Assembly: GCA_910592205.1 (NCBI GenBank)
Contig: CAJVPJ010001281.1
Coordinates: 1-10,904 of the forward strand
Origin: Paraglomus occultum
Lineage: Eukaryota; Glomeromycota; Glomeromycetes; Paraglomerales; Paraglomeraceae
Reading direction: 5' to 3'
DNA length: 10,904 nucleotides
Shown: positions 7,674-10,904 of the stretch, in pieces
How positions within the stretch are numbered: the first letter of the stretch is position 1
Layout: each line of letters begins with the position of its first letter
Notes under the pieces: generated by a model
Told to the model about the DNA's origin: nothing
Seen by the model: only the letters and a program-made list of their open reading frames with translations
Databases searched by the model: none
Made by a program: the position numbers and the translations under genes

Positions 7674-8332
7674 CGAGGATTTAATATTACATTAGTGTAT
7701 TTTGAACCATTAATATATTTATATTATTAATTTGTTATTGAAATATTATTAGTAGTGCTGTGTTGTGATTCTTTATCAAAAGTGTCGATTTAAAATGGTG
7801 TCGACATAGTTCGATTTATGTATAATTTCTTTATGTATTATTATAATTAAATAAATATTATCACTAATTTAAATATAAACGAGAAATAATTGCGTCAGAA
7901 AAATTGATAGCTGTAATAAGGCGCGTAAATATACAGGTAATCAAGCAATTATCAATTGATACGTACGTAAATATAAACTTAAGGACCGAATTGAAGCAGA
8001 AATTTTCGTTATGTAGTGATTGTCGTTTATCCTATACATACATAAGCACAAAAATTACGATTGGCTGGAACCAACTTAACATTTTTTGGAGCGTGCTCTT
8101 TAAAGTAAGATGTTGTTTCAAATCGTAAACGAATTTTAAAATTTCAACAAAGGAAAAAATGTTTGACAGGTTTAACATTGTTTGATCACATGAACGACTG
8201 AATAGATACTGCACAACCGCTCAGACATTTCACAAGTTGCGTACTCAAAGACAATTCAAATTTTCAATTTAAAATTGAAGACAGTTATTAAAAGTAAATC
8301 AATATGACCGTTTAGCGTTAATGATTGATAAA
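7674..8332. other. Gene-free stretch between the TPR tail and the kinase relic
   Basis: No supported gene on either strand. The open frame at 7904-8128 has an isolated CSDC pair but no second Cys pair and no other motif. The perfect palindrome at 8263-8279 is listed separately. Confidence 0.5.
8263..8279. repeat. Perfect 17-nt palindrome
   Basis: TTCAATTT and AAATTGAA are exact reverse complements around a single A. It lies about 55 nt upstream of the kinase relic and has no evident role. Confidence 0.4.
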
Positions 8333-8550
8333 TCAGAATTGTTTTATTCACATATTTTACCAGAGTTGCTTTCTATTTTACACTCTGAAATCAAGCTGTG
8401 ATATTCATGGTGGACGCATCGTTCTGCGTACTCAGATTGAGGGAAATGTATTTGTCTTTTCCAATCCATGTTCATCAATTGATTCGAAAACTTGAGTGCT
8501 AGCGATAGGGTAATTGCACAGTACTATTTTGCCGTATAAACCGGCAATAA
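8333..8550 (+). pseudogene. Relic of a TKL kinase catalytic core, paralogue of the minus-strand gene
   Basis: From 8397 the plus strand reads CDIHGGRIVLRTQIEGNV, matching CDLHGEHIVLRTRIEEDV of the minus-strand kinase (residues 568-585). By hand count 46 of 55 bases agree in 8397-8451. Just upstream, in another frame, ELFYSHILPELLSILHS (from 8336) fits helix alphaE ending in HS. The change of frame near 8396 is a frameshift of about 5 nt. Downstream, stops appear, and ILPY (about 8526-8537) may be a trace of the segment before APE, although that spot is also a small hairpin. No start, N-lobe or C-lobe remains recognisable, so this is a fragment of a dead gene. The right boundary is uncertain. 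Confidence 0.7.
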
Positions 8551-8748
8551 TTTCTCGTAATTAAAGCAATTTGGTTATACATAGATAAAGTAAGAGGATA
8601 GATACATTTGATGCATAAAGTTACAAATTATTAAGCATGCGGGTGGAGTACTACTGCCCCGTCTAGCCTTTCCTGTACGCTTTTTCAATCCATTGTATTC
8701 AGCATAACCATTAACGTCTCACGTTTTCACACAAAAAGTCAGAGTTGA

Positions 8749-8931
8749 TACAAACACTGTGTGTACGAATTAAAGAGCTTCTCTGACAAAGAATCGAGCA
8801 AAATACATTTTGCGTATTTTGTCTCAAAGACATGGGAGTTTATTGCGGGTGGATGTGAATATAGATATAAACAAAATAAAAGTTTACATTATTGCAAAAC
8901 ATGTCTCCTTGCTGATGCCAATGTAAAATTT
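8749..8931 (+). other. ATG-less open stretch with a Cys-rich end, possible gene fragment
   Basis: Sixty-one codons lie open between two stops, with no ATG. The translation includes SKTWEFIAGGCEYRYKQNK followed by SLHYCKTCLLADAN. The spacing of TW-x-F, C and CxxC faintly recalls BED-type zinc fingers of hAT transposases, but the resemblance is too slight to name it. A second frame is open over most of the same stretch, so chance is a serious alternative. Confidence 0.2.
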
Positions 8932-9337
8932 TGATTCACCAAACCAATTTGCTGTTAATTGGAAGGGCGATATTTACATTTACAGTACGTTAACAGTAGA
9001 AATTGCTATTACCCCTAAAATCAGTCGTTTATGTCTATAGAATGATTCTTATCTGAAATGCCCGTTCCAACATAGTATTCGAAAAGTACAAAACGAGTAG
9101 ATCAGCTACACTTGCGCAACATAGATTATAATCGTTTTATCCTTTAGTCTATTAATACACACACACGCAAGAGCTCCTCCACACTCAAGACACTATGCAA
9201 CGCGCTTGCTCAATTTCTGGAAGAATATATAACGTAAAACGCAATCTCTTGATGAACAGCTTCTGCAATTTAATGTACAGACGAGACGCTTATTATATAT
9301 GCTAAACTACAACAACTTACACCCCCTGTTGATAATG

Positions 9338-9410
9338 TCGGTCGATGTCATTTGTCACCTTTGTAAATAATTTATCAAAAATTGACGTCACGTATTTCGG
9401 TCAATGTCAT
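9338..9410. repeat. Spaced 14-nt direct repeat flanking a TGACGTCA palindrome
   Basis: TCGGTCGATGTCAT (9338-9351) and TCGGTCAATGTCAT (9397-9410) differ at one base, 59 nt apart. The perfect palindrome TGACGTCA (9383-9390), the classic CRE/bZIP core, lies between them. There is no gene next to it, so a regulatory role is not supported beyond the motif. Confidence 0.4.
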
Positions 9411-10407
9411 ACTAAATGTGATAATGAAACGATACCAAAAAGGAAGTCAGACTTTAGGTACGTATAATCCCTTTTTCGAATTGTTGCAAAGTGATGCAAA
9501 GCGTTCAAGTTATATGTATGAGTAGACGTATGTTTGAACTTTTTATCAATCAGTGGGCGATAGACTGTGTTTTTGTTGAGTGTTAAGAGTTTGTTAACAA
9601 GTTGTGTCAAACCAAGAATTGTCGAGAAATACGTATTGAGAACAAACAATTTGCATTGTAAATTATAGAACTATGCGTTATTCTAACTCTGGACTAGAAA
9701 GTAATATACACCTATAGAAATTGACTGTATTAAAGTTGACATTTTGTCAGCCATTACACAGGTTTAAAGTCCTACGCAATTGCAATGTTATTAATTATTA
9801 TCATTATACTCTTTTTGGCGGCTTAACCCATTATCGATCTCGTAGATTTATGCTTTACAAAAACGTACTAACCATCTGGAAATTTGTACATCACTACATT
9901 GCTATTCATTACTCAAGTGATGCCTCATATTAAATAAAAAAGCGCTTAATAAAGATTGCCACGCAGAGAATGAAACGTTTTCTGCTTTTGAAGACTATTC
10001 GCATCTACTCTAAGTAGCACTCAATAATTATTTCGATTTATTTGTTAACATTTCGATCACTTTACATATGTAGACTAAAACGCACGGCTAATCTTATTTG
10101 TATTTGTGGTAAATAAAAAAAATTTTCTATTATTGTACACAATGTAAAATAGGACTAATTTATTTCGAACAGTTTGTTTATAAAAAACTTTAAATAAAAG
10201 TTTGTACTTGGAAATACGATATTAATAGAATACGAACTGAATCAGAATAGAAAAGTGAGATTCAATTTGACGGTATCTGAATAGAAATTCTATCATTGCT
10301 TGCAGATACACGTAAACTGCACTAGTGGTTTCAAGCTGGTTTCAAAAGTTATATTATCTCTCTTGAGATCTGAACACTCTGACAGAGTTGAGGCTTTCTG
10401 GGAATTG

Positions 10408-10740
10408 AAGTTGAGCAAGAAGATAAGGTCGAGATATTAAAACAACCTTACAAAAGCGTATTACCTAATTGATGAAATAAACTCGACGTATTTTATTCAG
10501 AATGATTGGCATCAATATTATTATTATACGTTTCATAAATTTTAGTTAATTTGTTTTAACATTTACCTTTGCCGTATAATTCCAAAAATAAGTATTGCAT
10601 TAATTACAGTGTAAAAGATCGTGTTTAGGTCTTTCGTAACAGATAAAACAGTCCATGTGTGTTAATAATCTAATGGCATTAGTTGTTATTGCAAGTAACA
10701 AACGCGCGCAGAATTGAAAAAAAAGCACGAAACATTTAAA
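10408..10740 (+). repeat. Dispersed noncoding repeat, copy B
   Basis: Collinear with copy A at 564-885, in the same orientation and about 9.85 kb away. Shared blocks include GTTGAGCAAG, ATGAAATAA and CTCGACGTATTTT, then GGCATCAATA, AATTTGTTTT, GTGTTTAGGTCTTT, and finally TTAGTTGTTA and GCAAGTAACAA with an A-rich end. No coding frame is shared. Similarity may continue weakly past 10740. Confidence 0.7.
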
Positions 10741-10904
10741 TAAAATATGAACATATGTATCTAAACATTTCTGCCTTATTCAATAAAGTTAACCGGTTTT
10801 TGTCTAAATTGCCTGAATATTACTTGCAAGTTACATATATCAAGCGTACAGCGCACGCAATTTCTATAATAATTATTGAACAAAAACAATTGTCTATACA
10901 AAAC
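10741..10904. other. Gene-free right edge
   Basis: AT-rich sequence without a recognisable gene or motif. It may contain a weakly preserved extension of the dispersed repeat. Confidence 0.4.

Larger units (their letters stand above)
8551..10407. other. Long gene-free stretch
   Basis: No supported gene on either strand; the open frames at 9407-9649 (minus) and 9721-9933 (plus) show no motif. Minor items are a Cys-containing ATG-less open stretch (8749-8931) and a spaced repeat with a TGACGTCA palindrome (9338-9410), both listed separately. There is also a small imperfect hairpin GCAGAGAA / TTTTCTGC near 9963-9985. Confidence 0.5.

Noticed and set aside
7904-8128. Open frame with LCSDC that might be a zinc-ribbon remnant of the kinase relic
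   Set aside because: Only one CxxC is present, no second pair or WTSxN follows, and the DNA does not visibly match either Cys cluster of the intact gene.
8529-8547. TTGCCG/CGGCAA hairpin as a transcription terminator
   Set aside because: No gene ends there, the organism is eukaryotic, and the sequence may simply be the decayed LPYxAPE codons of the kinase relic.
564-10740. Interpretation of the two distant repeats as LTRs of one retrotransposon
   Set aside because: They are too diverged from each other, and the interior contains spliced kinase genes with no gag, protease, reverse transcriptase or integrase.

Overview
The window looks like nuclear DNA from an arbuscular mycorrhizal fungus (Glomeromycotina, Rhizophagus-like). 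It is AT-rich and holds two genes with short introns of 69-84 nt. Both encode tyrosine-kinase-like (TKL) proteins of the type that is greatly expanded in that group, with phrases such as CxxC...CxxC followed by WTSxNxxIDxFI, GITQNPETEEYM.V and YAEDGNL. The taxonomic call rests on this resemblance and on intron style, not on a search.

Layout. 1-1371 carries no gene: short direct repeats, a pentamer microsatellite, copy A of a dispersed repeat (about 564-885) and a TTTA microsatellite. 3812-1372 (minus) is a four-exon gene for a 737-residue protein. It has three decayed kinase N-lobe modules with two zinc-ribbon-like Cys clusters, then one nearly complete kinase domain. 3813-5190 is a head-to-head intergenic region. 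5191-7472 (plus) is a four-exon gene for a 681-residue protein: a kinase fold whose catalytic Asp and catalytic-loop Asn are both replaced, followed by eleven exact 34-residue TPR units and a terminal half unit. 7473-7664 is the decayed remainder of that TPR array beyond the stop. About 8333-8550 (plus) is a frameshifted relic of a third kinase, closely related to the minus-strand gene. The rest, to 10904, shows no gene but contains copy B of the dispersed repeat (about 10408-10740), in the same orientation as copy A.

How it fits together. The window reads as a fast-evolving cluster of TKL paralogues that gains and loses modules. One gene is probably a kinase, although it has His where Asn is expected in the catalytic loop. 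One is probably a pseudokinase scaffold with TPRs, and one is dead. The most informative structural feature is an intron in the same phase (0) directly after the helix-alphaC Glu position (Gln in one module). It occurs three times in the minus-strand gene, once per module, and once in the plus-strand gene. This ties the modules and the two genes together as products of exon or segment duplication. No RNA gene, CRISPR array, intact transposon or viral gene was seen.
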